NCBI GenBank assembly: GCA_023229795.1
Contig: JALNYP010000011.1
Coordinates: 1-64,000, forward strand
Source: Syntrophobacterales bacterium
GTDB lineage: Bacteria > Desulfobacterota > Desulfobaccia > Desulfobaccales > 0-14-0-80-60-11
Reading direction: 5' to 3'
DNA length: 64,000 nucleotides
Shown: piece after piece, positions 1 to 8,448 of the stretch
Layout: every line of letters begins with the position of its first letter
Numbering within the stretch: the stretch's first letter is position 1
Program-made: the position numbers and the translations under genes
The notes under the pieces: generated by a model
Told to the model about the DNA's origin: nothing
What the model saw: the letters and a program-made list of their open reading frames with translations, nothing else
Database searches by the model: none

Positions 1-167
1 GCTAACCGGCAAATTCGCTCTCATAGATTTTGATTAACCTGAGCGCCGGCTAGAAATGGCCCGCCGACGCTAAAACACCAACATGAAATCACGACTTTCT
101 GGATGAGAACTAGTTAAGGAAAACATTTCTCTAAAATTGCCGTAAAATAAACCATTTATAAAAGCCG

Positions 168-232
168 TTCGCACCGGATGATGCCGACATTCGCACCAGA
201 TAGTGCCGACATTCGCACAGGATAATGCCGAC
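168..232. repeat. three iteron-like direct repeats, 22-bp spacing
   Basis: Three near-identical 21-bp units start at 168, 190 and 212, each beginning TTCGCAC and ending TGCCGAC, with only the middle varying. The 22-bp period is two helical turns, as expected for a protein binding the same DNA face, like plasmid iterons. They lie just beyond the 3' end of the Rep-like gene. An alternative is the multiple terminal repeats found at IS21-family ends; no istAB genes are seen here. Confidence 0.65.
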
Positions 233-255
233 TTCTCTCTCATGATTCCCCTTCT

Positions 256-1470
256 TCATTTTCCAGCTGCCGGCAACGCCTTTTTGCCCGACAAGGTATG
301 ATTCATCTTGCTGTAATACTCCACGATCTCCTGGGGCGGCTCGATTTGAACCTTCCACGATACCCATGCCTTCGACCATCCCTTTCGACTTGCTGGCTTC
401 TCGTTTACCTGCGGTACATAGCGCCAGGATCTGATCACGCCATCCTGACACAGTTGATCGAGTCCTTTTTCCATACGATCCCGGCTCTTCTTGGGATTCC
501 GTTTGCTGACCCGCAGACCGGCCCCCTGGAGTAATGCTTCCACTGAAATCGGGGCCAAGTAGTCATTCCTGCCCCCCCTAATGCGCCACAGATAGGCCAA
601 GAAGCGCGTTATTCGCTTTTCCCAATACTGACGATAGGGGTCGTAATGGAGGGCCATTTGGGAGATCAATGCCGTCTGCCTCCCGGGACCAATAAGGAAC
701 TGGGCAAAAACATCACCCGGGCGAATCTTCCATGCCCGTGGCTCAATGTCACCTGAGGGGGTAACTGGACCAACCCGGCTGGAGACGATGATGGCGCGGG
801 AATCTCCAGCCCACTTGATCCGCCTTCGTTCAGTGCCCCGCTTCCCCTCAGATGCGACCGTAACTTCCCGCTCAAAAACCCGTATCCAGGTGTTCTGCAG
901 TATGTCAATATGCCTGGCTATCTCTTGGCGCAGATGGTTATGATACCCTCCGCGTCGACCAGTCCCGCCTTTTTTGGGGTTTATCCCCCGGTGCCGCAAA
1001 AAGTCATCGGCGGTCACGAGCACCATGGACTCCGGATGAGAAGCATCCTTCAACCATGTCGCCGAGATGATGTCCAGCACATCCGCGGTCAGATCATCCA
1101 TTCGGCGAACATATTCAGTAGTACGTTCCTGCCATTCAGAGATCCCAGGATCGTGCAGAAAAGGCTCCACCTCTGTCGGGTCTGGCTTTAATTGGGCGAT
1201 GGCCTTGAGATGAGTATGATTATTCAGATCAGCTTCCGGCCAACGATCCCCATCAGGGACAGAGAAATTTTTCGTGGCCATGGAGCGGCGTAGCGTATGA
1301 AACAAGTCCGAGTTGTCGATATTGAGGAACTGGAGTTCTCTTGATGCATGCAGCGGGTCGTACTGGATTTGGGGCTTCTCGACGGCCGGTTTCTGGTCGG
1401 CTCTGCGGACGTCGTTCTGTCCGCAGATGTCGTCGGCCGTCATGGTTTTTCGCTGCCCCTGGTCGCTCAC
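256..1470 (-). CDS. putative replication initiator-like DNA-binding protein
   Basis: A 404-residue basic, soluble protein. The central and C-terminal parts (about residues 175-390) are rich in Arg, Lys and Trp and look like paired winged-helix segments, as in plasmid or ICE replication initiators. No diagnostic motif was recognised, so the function is inferred from context: an excisionase-like HTH gene lies just upstream and iteron-like repeats lie just downstream. I chose the GTG at 1470 because a GAGGAGG ribosome site sits directly before it; an in-frame ATG at 1443 is an alternative. It could instead be a transcriptional regulator of the island. Confidence 0.5.
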   Translation of the reverse strand: MSDQGQRKTMTADDICGQNDVRRADQKPAVEKPQIQYDPLHASRELQFLNIDNSDLFHTLRRSMATKNFSVPDGDRWPEADLNNHTHLKAIAQLKPDPTEVEPFLHDPGISEWQERTTEYVRRMDDLTADVLDIISATWLKDASHPESMVLVTADDFLRHRGINPKKGGTGRRGGYHNHLRQEIARHIDILQNTWIRVFEREVTVASEGKRGTERRRIKWAGDSRAIIVSSRVGPVTPSGDIEPRAWKIRPGDVFAQFLIGPGRQTALISQMALHYDPYRQYWEKRITRFLAYLWRIRGGRNDYLAPISVEALLQGAGLRVSKRNPKKSRDRMEKGLDQLCQDGVIRSWRYVPQVNEKPASRKGWSKAWVSWKVQIEPPQEIVEYYSKMNHTLSGKKALPAAGK

Positions 1471-1667
1471 TGGCCCCTCCTCTAATCTCCGCACCCGGTC
1501 CCCTGGGTTTGTTCCCCTCTATCGCTAACTATGAAGCGTATCTGGAATAACCTCCCCTCTGTAGGGCCTGAGAGTTCACGGGGCCTCCCTCCGGGGCCGG
1601 GTTGCCAAGGTAAGTATCTCCAGCTTCCAGGTCTTTGTGATCGTCATGATGGGGAGTTAACCTCATG

Positions 1668-1859
1668 TCACACCTCCCGGGCCTGCTTTTCTTTTAACCA
1701 GCAAAGCACTTCCAATAAAGAAAATCTGAGGTATTTGCCAACCCGTAACCTGGGAATCGACCCTGGCCCGGTCTTTCGGGTTTCTCCATAGACCCAGGAG
1801 GGTGGGACCTTCAACTCTTTAGCCAATTCCTCAACCTTCAATAATTCTTGCCGATCCAT
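1668..1859 (-). CDS. excisionase-type helix-turn-helix protein
   Basis: A 63-residue protein of the MerR-like/excisionase class (HTH_17 type). It starts with an ELLKVEELAKEL helix, followed by the PPSWVYGETRK recognition region and the typical wing ending in RVGKYLRF, then a short C-terminal helix. Such proteins bind DNA as directionality factors or repressors in integrated elements. The start at 1859 is fixed by AAGGAG six bases upstream. It is transcribed toward the Rep-like gene and probably regulates it or island excision. Confidence 0.72.
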   Translation of the reverse strand: MDRQELLKVEELAKELKVPPSWVYGETRKTGPGSIPRLRVGKYLRFSLLEVLCWLKEKQAREV

Positions 1860-2013
1860 AGCGATCTCCTTAGGTGAGACATAAAAAAAGGCAGAGCAAT
1901 ATGCTCTGCCAAACAATATCCATCGGTAAAAAAAAGAAATAAAGGGTAAGATTAAGGCCTCTTTATCAAAAGATAATGTTTCGATAAAAAAAATTAAATT
2001 GGTTATTGAAACA

Positions 2014-2817
2014 TTATGTTTTGATAATCCAGAATTTGCCTTCCTTCCTAAAATGTGTCATTAAGATGTCATCTTGTTTAATATATTCTTTAATACTACT
2101 AACGCTGGGTGGCTTAACAACATTGTTAATAATTCCTCGCTTTTGACGCTCAATAAACTCTTTTCTTATTGCAATTGCAACTGTATGCATTTTCATCCCA
2201 GGTCTAACTATGTCAGTATTAAATATTTGGCTTACGCAAGTCATCCTATCATCCATCTGTTTTTTTAAACTCTCCCTCAATTTCTTGACTCGTTTTATTT
2301 CATTAACATCTAATTTCATAATAACAGATAAGCTACCTATTACCGCCATTAATTTACATAGAGAAACATCAAAATAAGCTTCAATAACTGGGTGATAATA
2401 TTCAAAATCAGCACTATAGTAGAATCGTAAAAATACTAAATGATTGACAATTTCTCTCCAATCCTGCGGAGGAGTATAATCGAGAGATAAAAGTAATTTA
2501 ATAATTTTGGTCTTCTGGTCTTCATTAAACATTTTTAAACCTACAAAAACAGTTTCATCAGAGGTCTGCTCCCGCAATACGGAATCTATTTTATTAAATA
2601 CTGATTGGGTATTGCCTTGAGAAAACTCATGAGTATCTCCGATCAATTTTTCAAAGTCCTTGTAATCCATATCGGTGGAAGATTGACTATATAAACTCGT
2701 GGATCTCCCTATTATAAAGAGATCATTCAAGGCTCTTGTAATTTCCCTCAATTTAGCATGGTGAATTGCCAATACCTCCTCATCATCTATACGGCAGGCG
2801 GTTAATTCTTCTTGCAT
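2014..2817 (-). CDS. AT-rich orphan protein of unknown function
   Basis: A 267-residue protein matching no family I recognise. It is mostly helical, without signal peptide or membrane segment. It has a Lys/Arg-rich stretch at about 190-215 and a C-terminal region (PPSVSSIKEYIKQDD) that could form a helix-turn-helix. Codon use is clearly AT-rich, unlike the GC-rich core genes, indicating recent acquisition. GGGGGAGGA precedes the ATG at 2817. Its position next to the attachment site is where cargo genes of islands usually sit; a defence or regulatory role is possible but unproven. Confidence 0.6.
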   Translation of the reverse strand: MQEELTACRIDDEEVLAIHHAKLREITRALNDLFIIGRSTSLYSQSSTDMDYKDFEKLIGDTHEFSQGNTQSVFNKIDSVLREQTSDETVFVGLKMFNEDQKTKIIKLLLSLDYTPPQDWREIVNHLVFLRFYYSADFEYYHPVIEAYFDVSLCKLMAVIGSLSVIMKLDVNEIKRVKKLRESLKKQMDDRMTCVSQIFNTDIVRPGMKMHTVAIAIRKEFIERQKRGIINNVVKPPSVSSIKEYIKQDDILMTHFRKEGKFWIIKT

Positions 2818-2984
2818 TGTTCCTCCCCCTGTAGCCGGCCTGATGGTTCCGAGGAAACAGATCCTGGGAAATCTCTTGCGCGGCAAAATCGATCATGGCC
2901 CTGAGGCCCTTTTCTATTATGAATCTCACGCCCTAAAATCTGTGACCATTTTGTGACCATAATACCCCAAAACAAGAAAAAAAA

Positions 2985-3020
2985 CCGGCTATCAAGATAA
3001 ATCTGATAGCCGATTTTTCT
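2985..3020. terminator. bidirectional hairpin terminator
   Basis: A perfect 9-bp stem (CGGCTATCA / TGATAGCCG, 2986-2994 with 3004-3012) has an A-run on its left flank and a T-run on its right flank, so it can terminate on both strands. It insulates the island from the flanking chromosome. Confidence 0.75.
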
Positions 3021-3076
3021 ATAGGTTTTTATAGGTTAGTGTTTGGTGATAAATCTTCTCAGAGACTCCCTTCACA

Positions 3077-3121
3077 CTCACACGGTGGAAGTCACTGGTT
3101 CAAATCCAGTACCGCCTACCA
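3077..3121 (+). other. tRNA-Val(CAC) 3' fragment, probable att site
   Basis: The segment reads as the 3' half of a tRNA: a CTCACAC anticodon loop with anticodon CAC (3077-3083), the 3' anticodon stem, a five-base variable loop, a T arm (ACTGG / CCAGT around TTCAAAT), then ACCGCCT-A-CCA. No matching 5' half (expected AGGCGGT and a D arm) precedes it; only about four of five anticodon-stem pairs can form by chance with upstream bases. Integrases commonly target tRNA 3' ends and leave such copies. Confidence 0.75.
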
Positions 3122-3165
3122 CGAAAAATCAAGGGGTTACGGCTAAGGCCGGAGCCCCTTTCTGC

Positions 3166-4386
3166 TTATGCAGTGATTTCCATGGCTTTAAGGACCCAGA
3201 GGTACTCCCGGTACAGGGAGTCCAGCAGGTCCAGTTTGAGGTCCGGGGGCAGCCACTCCCAGGTATAAGTCTCGATCTCCAGGTGGCGGCTGAACCGCCG
3301 CTCTTTGAGCAAGGCCAGGACCGCCCGGGTATCAGCGTGGGTGGACTCCAGACCCTGATAATTTTCCACGAACAGGGGCATGTGGTAATGGATGCGCCAG
3401 TGGCGGGCGGGGCCTTCGGAAAGGTGCGGCAGGGCAGGGGCCAGGTCGGGAAACTGCACCCGGCCGCCGTCCACGTCGCGCCCGATGACCTGGTGCAGGT
3501 AGGGAGAGCAGGTAAAGGGCGTCAATTGCCGGGCCAGGGCCGCCCGCGCCTCCGCCTCCCCGGGCAGCGCCACCTTGAGGCCCGCGGTGATCTGGACCTT
3601 GCCCACCCGGATGCCCGCGGCCGCCAGTCTCCCCAGGGCCGCCAGCGGTTCTTCGTACTCCACCGCCAGATGGCAGGTGTCCAGGCAAACCCCGATATGC
3701 TCCATGAGCCATTGGGACGCGGCCGCGAGGCCGATTCCGGCGGTTTCCGCCAGGATGGGTGCCCCCACTTCCAAAAGCCAGTCCTGGAAAAAATCCGCCA
3801 CCTCCCGGCTCACCTCCAGGAGGCCGTCCGGTTCCGGCTCCAGGTCCAGGTGGATGAGCTTCCCTTCCGCGGCCTTGATCCGGGCCAGTTCGGCGGTCAC
3901 CTGCACCAGGTTCCGAACCATGAGGACCCGGGCTTCCCGGTCGCCGGCCGCGATCCAGGCTTTATAGGATAACGGGATGGTGGAGATGGACCCTTCCGCG
4001 CCCGGGGGCAGCAGCCGCCGGAGGATCTCGATGAGGTCCTGGGTATAGCGGACCCGGTCCGGCTCCCGCCAATCCGGGGCAAAAATTCGGGATTTAACCA
4101 CCGGGCCGGTCAGATCGCCGTAGGGAAAGCCGTTGAGGGTAAAGACGTAGAGATCGTGGGCGGCCAGGAAGTCCTGAAACTCGGAGAGATGGTTCCCGGC
4201 CAGCAGTTCGCGGCTCTCCGATGCGGACAGGCGCAGGCCGAGGCCGAAGGACCGGGACGGCTCCAGCCGGGCCTTCAGGGCCGGGACGTAACGCCGCAAA
4301 TTGCTGAACAATTCCTCCCAGCCGCGGCCGGGATGGATTTTGGTGCAATAGGTCAGGTGAAAAAACCCCTCCGGGCCGATCCGCAC
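3166..4386 (-). CDS. eboE: EboE-like sugar-phosphate isomerase/epimerase fold protein
   Basis: A 406-residue protein of the xylose-isomerase-like TIM-barrel superfamily. The N-terminal FHLTYCTKIHPG segment is characteristic of EboE, part of the ebo (metabolite traffic / scytonemin-associated) gene set known from cyanobacteria and other bacteria. Metal-ligand candidates are in HLDLEPEPDG (about 190-200) and CLDTCHLAVEYE (about 235-245), plus a late HLEIETYTWEW. GTG 4386 was chosen because GAGGAG precedes it at good spacing; a TTG lies five codons further up. The usual partners eboA-D and eboF are not adjacent, so the pathway context is missing. Confidence 0.75.
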   Translation of the reverse strand: MRIGPEGFFHLTYCTKIHPGRGWEELFSNLRRYVPALKARLEPSRSFGLGLRLSASESRELLAGNHLSEFQDFLAAHDLYVFTLNGFPYGDLTGPVVKSRIFAPDWREPDRVRYTQDLIEILRRLLPPGAEGSISTIPLSYKAWIAAGDREARVLMVRNLVQVTAELARIKAAEGKLIHLDLEPEPDGLLEVSREVADFFQDWLLEVGAPILAETAGIGLAAASQWLMEHIGVCLDTCHLAVEYEEPLAALGRLAAAGIRVGKVQITAGLKVALPGEAEARAALARQLTPFTCSPYLHQVIGRDVDGGRVQFPDLAPALPHLSEGPARHWRIHYHMPLFVENYQGLESTHADTRAVLALLKERRFSRHLEIETYTWEWLPPDLKLDLLDSLYREYLWVLKAMEITA

Positions 4387-4655
4387 GGCTGTGCTCCTCA
4401 ACCAGAGATATAAAGAGAGGCCCGGAAACCAGCCCTTCCCCTAGCCTCCCGCCGACGCCTCCCGCCACTCCCAGAAAGGCAGAAACCCGTTGGGTGCGCG
4501 CCATGCACCCGCCTATAATGCTCCCCCGGAGCTGAAATGTCTCGATTTTACCATAAATTACCCCATGAGAGGTATGGTTTCCCATCCTTTTCACCTTCCC
4601 AAACCGCCTTTTTTGCCGTATATTGCCTGGTGAATCCGCTTGTGGTTGGCTAGCC

Positions 4656-5879
4656 ATGGAAGAACCAGAACCCAAAACCGAACCACGGTCAGAGACAGCA
4701 ACGCCCCCCCCGGCGGAGCCTTGCCTGCCCTGTCCTCCCCCGGAGTTCCGGGAAGGCTTTCCCACCCGCTTCGCCCGGCTCTTTTTCGGCGTCATCACTC
4801 TGCTGGTCCTTTATTTTTCGTACCTCATCATCAAGCCTTATCTCCTAGATATCTTCATGGCCCTGGTACTATTCTTCACCGCCAAGCCCCTGTACCGCGG
4901 TCTGACGGGTCTGTTGCGGGGCTGGAAGGTCCTGGCTTCGGCCCTCACCTGCCTCATCCTGCTCCTGATTATCCTGATCCCCCTCTTCAGCTTGATGAGC
5001 ATCATCGCCACCCAGGCCCTGGATTTTTCCAGCCAGGTGACCAGGGACATGCAAAACGGCCAGCTCTGGCATTGGATCGCCGCAAAGATCGACGACTTCA
5101 AGGCCTATTTAGTCCACCTGAACCTGCCCTTACCGCCGGGCGAGATTAACCTCGCGCAAATAGTTCAGACTGCGGTGACCAGAGCCAGCGCCTTCATCTA
5201 CACCAACGCCATCGGCCTGATCAAGGGTTTCACGGTATTCTTTTTCGATCTGCTGCTGGTCCTCTTCATCACCTTTTTCATGTTTTTGCAAGGGGATGAC
5301 TTTATCGAGGCCCTCAAGCAGCTCTCGCCTCTCGAGGCAGCCCATAATGAGGAGATCCTGCGGGAGACCGAAACCACCATCAAGGCCACCCTGTGGGGCA
5401 CGGTGATCGTGGCCTTCGTCCAGGGCGCGCTGGGAGGCGTGGGGTTTTTAATCTTCGGGCTGCCCCAGCCGGCTTTCTGGGGCACGGTGATGATTCCCGC
5501 CGCAGTCATCCCGGTGGTGGGCAGCACCATCATTTGGGGGCCTGGCGCGGTTTACCTTCTCTGGACCGGGCACATCGCCTCGGGGATCGGCCTGATCATC
5601 TGGGGCGGAGTAGTAGTAAGCGTCATCGACAATGTCCTCAAACCCATCCTGGTGAGAGGCAGCGGCGAAACCCCCAGCATCTTCATCCTGTTCAGCATCC
5701 TGGGAGGCCTGACCTATTTCGGTATGATCGGCTTTATCCTGGGGCCCCTGATCCTCTCATTTCTCCTGTCGCTATTGCGCATCTATCAGAAGACCATCCT
5801 GGCACCCTCGACCTTTACCCTGGCCGCACCCCTGCCGGAAAGTAAAAGACCCATCCCCCAATCGGAGGATGGGCCGTAA
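4656..5879 (+). CDS. AI-2E family transporter (YdiK/PerM type)
   Basis: A 407-residue inner-membrane protein with about eight hydrophobic helices in the AI-2E arrangement: two near the N terminus, a soluble loop (about 110-190) and a hydrophobic C-terminal bundle with PAAVIPVVGS and a terminal FGMIGFILGPL. The family includes exporters of autoinducer-2, antiporters and PerM-like proteins, so the substrate cannot be named. The ATG at 4656 gives a short acidic, Pro-rich cytosolic N terminus; an upstream TTG at 4623 is less likely. It stands alone between divergent and convergent neighbours. Confidence 0.85.
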   Translation: MEEPEPKTEPRSETATPPPAEPCLPCPPPEFREGFPTRFARLFFGVITLLVLYFSYLIIKPYLLDIFMALVLFFTAKPLYRGLTGLLRGWKVLASALTCLILLLIILIPLFSLMSIIATQALDFSSQVTRDMQNGQLWHWIAAKIDDFKAYLVHLNLPLPPGEINLAQIVQTAVTRASAFIYTNAIGLIKGFTVFFFDLLLVLFITFFMFLQGDDFIEALKQLSPLEAAHNEEILRETETTIKATLWGTVIVAFVQGALGGVGFLIFGLPQPAFWGTVMIPAAVIPVVGSTIIWGPGAVYLLWTGHIASGIGLIIWGGVVVSVIDNVLKPILVRGSGETPSIFILFSILGGLTYFGMIGFILGPLILSFLLSLLRIYQKTILAPSTFTLAAPLPESKRPIPQSEDGP

Positions 5880-5915
5880 AGGCTGCCTTGATTTTGCTTA
5901 TGTCGGGGCGGGTTC

Positions 5916-6719
5916 TCAACCCGGCAGGGCTAACTCCCGTTTGACTTCCGAAAGGTCCATTTCCCCCAGAGAGATAGGGGTTCGGGACTCCAGTTGTTCG
6001 ATCTCCTGCTGCACCAGTTCTTTTTCCAAGTGCCGGTCTTCATGGATGAACTGGCAGTATTCTTCGAACAGCTCCTTTTTCAGGTCAGGGGAGAAGATTT
6101 GTTCTTTCTTGAACTTCTCCTCCAGGCTGAGGATGTTGTCCAGCAGGTAGAAATATATGGAGCGAGCCTCAGCCAGCCGGCCGCTCTGGGCCAACCGGTC
6201 GGCTCGGGCCTGAGCCCGTCCCAATTTTTCCTCGGCCTCGGCCAGGGAGGCGGCTTCATCCGCGACCTCCTCCATCACCCGGTCGATGGACTCCAGGATA
6301 TCATCCAGACCTTGATCTTCTTCTTTCAGGACATCCCGGGCTTCATCCACCCGGTCCGCCAGGTCCAGGATGATGTCCAACAGTTCCCGCTTGGAATATT
6401 TCTTCAACCGTTCTTTCAGTTCGGTCTGGTTGAGAAATTTTCCCGGTTCTTGGGTCCAGGCCCGCAGTAAGGCCAGGACGTGGGGGCAGAGAGCCCCGCC
6501 TTCTTCCTGGGGGCAAGCGCACACGTAGGTGAGCTGGTCATCTAAAATCCTGACCTCCACCCGGAAGGGTTGCTCATCCATGACCACTCCCCGCAGACGA
6601 TCAGGCAAGCGATAGCCGTGCTTGACCTGGTGATTCTCGACCAGGGCCCGGGCCTTGTCGTTATCTTCCGGCGTCCCGATCTGGTCCAGCGTCTGGGCGT
6701 CTAAATCTTCAAACCGCAT
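5916..6719 (-). CDS. SWIM zinc-finger domain protein
   Basis: A 267-residue cytosolic protein. The N-terminal third has a SWIM motif, CACPQEEGGALCPHVLAL (CxC...CxH, about residues 68-85), which binds zinc and contacts DNA or protein. The rest is strongly charged and helical, probably coiled coil (about 120-250). AAGGAA precedes the ATG at 6719. It has no helicase domain, unlike the SWIM proteins fused to SNF2 ATPases, so it may act as an accessory factor. The precise role is unknown. Confidence 0.75.
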   Translation of the reverse strand: MRFEDLDAQTLDQIGTPEDNDKARALVENHQVKHGYRLPDRLRGVVMDEQPFRVEVRILDDQLTYVCACPQEEGGALCPHVLALLRAWTQEPGKFLNQTELKERLKKYSKRELLDIILDLADRVDEARDVLKEEDQGLDDILESIDRVMEEVADEAASLAEAEEKLGRAQARADRLAQSGRLAEARSIYFYLLDNILSLEEKFKKEQIFSPDLKKELFEEYCQFIHEDRHLEKELVQQEIEQLESRTPISLGEMDLSEVKRELALPG

Positions 6720-6804
6720 GGTATTGTACAATTCCTTAATTATTTTATTAAAATTTAACACATTGGCGGCACATGGCAACCACTTATTGACCGATTTGAG
6801 GCAA

Positions 6805-7497
6805 TTACCAAATTTTTTTCCCCCCGGGAAAGTATGCCTGGCTCTGGAGGAAAAGACGGTTGAGTCGGACTTCCAGTTCCTGGCGCAGGCCTGCCAGGGC
6901 CGCCCCCCGGTCTTCGGGCCACACCCGCAGGGGTTCTCCCACCAGCAGGGCCAGCCGGCTGAACGGCAGCGGCAGTTCGAAACGGTCCCAGGTGGCAAAG
7001 GTATGCTTGCGGCTGGCGGCCACCGCCACGGGCAGGATGGGTCCCTGGGTCTCCCGGGCCAGGTAGAGGATGCCCTTTTGGGCCACCCGGGCCGGACCCC
7101 GGGAGCCATCGGCAATCATGCCGCAACTATAGCCCCGGCGGAACCAGGCCGCCATCTCATGCAGGGTCTGCACCCCGCCCTTATGCCGGGACCCGAAGAG
7201 CACGGTGAACCCCAGGCCCCGGGCCACCTCCGCAATAAACTCCCCATCCCGGCTGGGGCTGGCCATCAGCACCATGGGGGGGTGGCTCCCCGTATACCGG
7301 TGGGCGTTGAACAGCGGGCTGAGCAAGTGGCAGTGCCAGGTGGTATAGATGACCGGCGGCCCCGTGGCCATGAGCCTCTCGACCTCCGGCGACGCCACCA
7401 GCTCACTCGGACAGGTCCGGAGGTAAGTCTGCACCAGGCGCCGCGCCAGGGCAGGAGCCTGGCGGCGCCATAGAGGATGGTCTAAGCGCAGTTTCAT
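6805..7497 (-). CDS. DUF374 lysophospholipid acyltransferase-like protein
   Basis: A 230-residue member of the DUF374/LPLAT group of membrane-associated acyltransferases. Visible motifs are TTWHCHLLSPLF (about 51-62, the family's counterpart of the HxxxxD box), SRDGEFIAEVARGLGF (about 81-96) and IADGSRGPARVAQKGIL (about 128-144). The family is thought to acylate lipid A precursors or phospholipids; the acceptor here is unknown. It is transcribed toward the SWIM gene with a short gap. Confidence 0.8.
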   Translation of the reverse strand: MKLRLDHPLWRRQAPALARRLVQTYLRTCPSELVASPEVERLMATGPPVIYTTWHCHLLSPLFNAHRYTGSHPPMVLMASPSRDGEFIAEVARGLGFTVLFGSRHKGGVQTLHEMAAWFRRGYSCGMIADGSRGPARVAQKGILYLARETQGPILPVAVAASRKHTFATWDRFELPLPFSRLALLVGEPLRVWPEDRGAALAGLRQELEVRLNRLFLQSQAYFPGGKKIW

Positions 7498-7556
7498 GGA
7501 GAAATGGACTGGGGCGCAGGGCGCATCCTACCAAACCTTGGACCGGCCGCTGAGAG

Positions 7557-7931
7557 CTATTTCTTGGACTCCAGGCGTTCCAGGACCTTGGGAGTATAAA
7601 GGTCGTGCTCCAGCAATTGGGCCGACACCGGCCGCATCATGTTGAGCTTCATCACCAGGAAATTGAGCCGGCGCATCTGCTTGAGCTTTTCAGCCTCATC
7701 GGGCATGGATGCCACCAGATCCTGCAGTTGCACGACTTCTTTCCGCAGTTCCAACTCCGGCGGCAAGCAGTCGGCATTCTTCAGGATCTTATACGCCATG
7801 CGCAGTTCCAGGGGAATGTGGGCGTCCTCTTCCAGGTTGAGAGGCTGGCCCCGGCCCTCCAGGTCGTCAAATTCCCCGGCCTCCATGGCCACCTTGATCC
7901 GGTTTTCGGCGAGCTTGGCAAAACATTCCAT
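7557..7931 (-). CDS. DUF1992 (DnaJ-homologue subfamily C 28 conserved domain) protein
   Basis: A small 124-residue protein that is almost entirely the DUF1992 domain: FAKLAENRIKVAMEAGEFDDLEGRGQPL at the N terminus, then PLELRMAYKILKNA, then a coiled helical tail. The domain also occurs in eukaryotic DNAJC28, but there is no J domain here. Function is unknown; a chaperone-related role is only suggested by the family name. Confidence 0.8.
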   Translation of the reverse strand: MECFAKLAENRIKVAMEAGEFDDLEGRGQPLNLEEDAHIPLELRMAYKILKNADCLPPELELRKEVVQLQDLVASMPDEAEKLKQMRRLNFLVMKLNMMRPVSAQLLEHDLYTPKVLERLESKK

Positions 7932-7989
7932 AGATGGTTCTCTGAATTATTCTAAAGGTAGGGGCGCCTTGCGCCGGCATCTCTTCAAC

Positions 7990-8448
7990 TTATCGCCGCT
8001 TCTTGGCCCGGTCCATTTCCCGTTCCTGTTCCCGGCGTTTGATAGTTTCCCGTTTGTCCACCTGCTTTTTCCCCCGGGCCAGGGCGATCTCCACCTTGGC
8101 ATGTTGATCCCTAAAGTACATCCGCAGAGGGATCAGGGTATAACCCCGCTCTTGGACTTTACCCAAGAGACGCCGCAATTCCCAGCGGTGCAGCAACAGC
8201 TTGCGGGGCCGCTCCGGGTTGTGGCTGTCAATGGCGGCGTGGGAATAAGGACTGATATGGACATTATACAGATAGAGGTCCCCGTCCTTGAAGCGGGCGT
8301 GGGCATCGTTGATATTGGCTTTTCCCTGCCGCAGGGCCTTGACTTCCGTACCCTTCAATACCAGCCCGGCTTCATAGATGTCGTCAATGGCATACTCGAA
8401 GTAGGCCTTGCGGTTGCGGCAGATGACTTTCAGGTCGTCTTCTTTCAT
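7990..8448 (-). CDS. smpB: SsrA-binding protein SmpB
   Basis: A 152-residue tmRNA partner for trans-translation, delivering tmRNA to stalled ribosomes. Family hallmarks are NRKAYFEYAIDDIYEAGLVLKGTEVKALRQG (about 13-43), the INDAHARF and LYLYNVHISPY segments, and a Lys/Arg-rich tail (KKQVDKRETIKRREQER) that enters the mRNA channel. Length is normal. Its ATG overlaps the stop of ptsI (ATGA), so the two are translationally coupled. Confidence 0.96.
   Translation of the reverse strand: MKEDDLKVICRNRKAYFEYAIDDIYEAGLVLKGTEVKALRQGKANINDAHARFKDGDLYLYNVHISPYSHAAIDSHNPERPRKLLLHRWELRRLLGKVQERGYTLIPLRMYFRDQHAKVEIALARGKKQVDKRETIKRREQEREMDRAKKRR

Larger units (their letters stand above)
1..3121. mobile_element. 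right end of an integrated genomic island
   Basis: The segment left of the tRNA-Val fragment differs from the rest of the window. It has a replication-initiator-like gene, a small excisionase-type HTH gene, an AT-rich orphan gene, short direct repeats, and ends at a 3' tRNA fragment typical of attachment sites. The island extends beyond the left edge, so its integrase and other end are not visible. The call is an inference from this combination; no intact integrase is present in the window. Confidence 0.55.

Noticed and set aside
131..451. 106-codon minus-strand frame over the iterons
   Set aside because: Overlaps the Rep-like gene in another frame and spans the direct repeats; composition is not coding-like.
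3046..3121. complete functional tRNA-Val gene
   Set aside because: No 5' acceptor strand matching ACCGCCT and no D arm upstream of the anticodon loop; only a 3' fragment is supported.
3043..3972. 309-codon plus-strand frame opposite eboE
   Set aside because: Low-complexity Gly/Gln/His-rich translation, antisense to a clear eboE; a GC-rich shadow frame.
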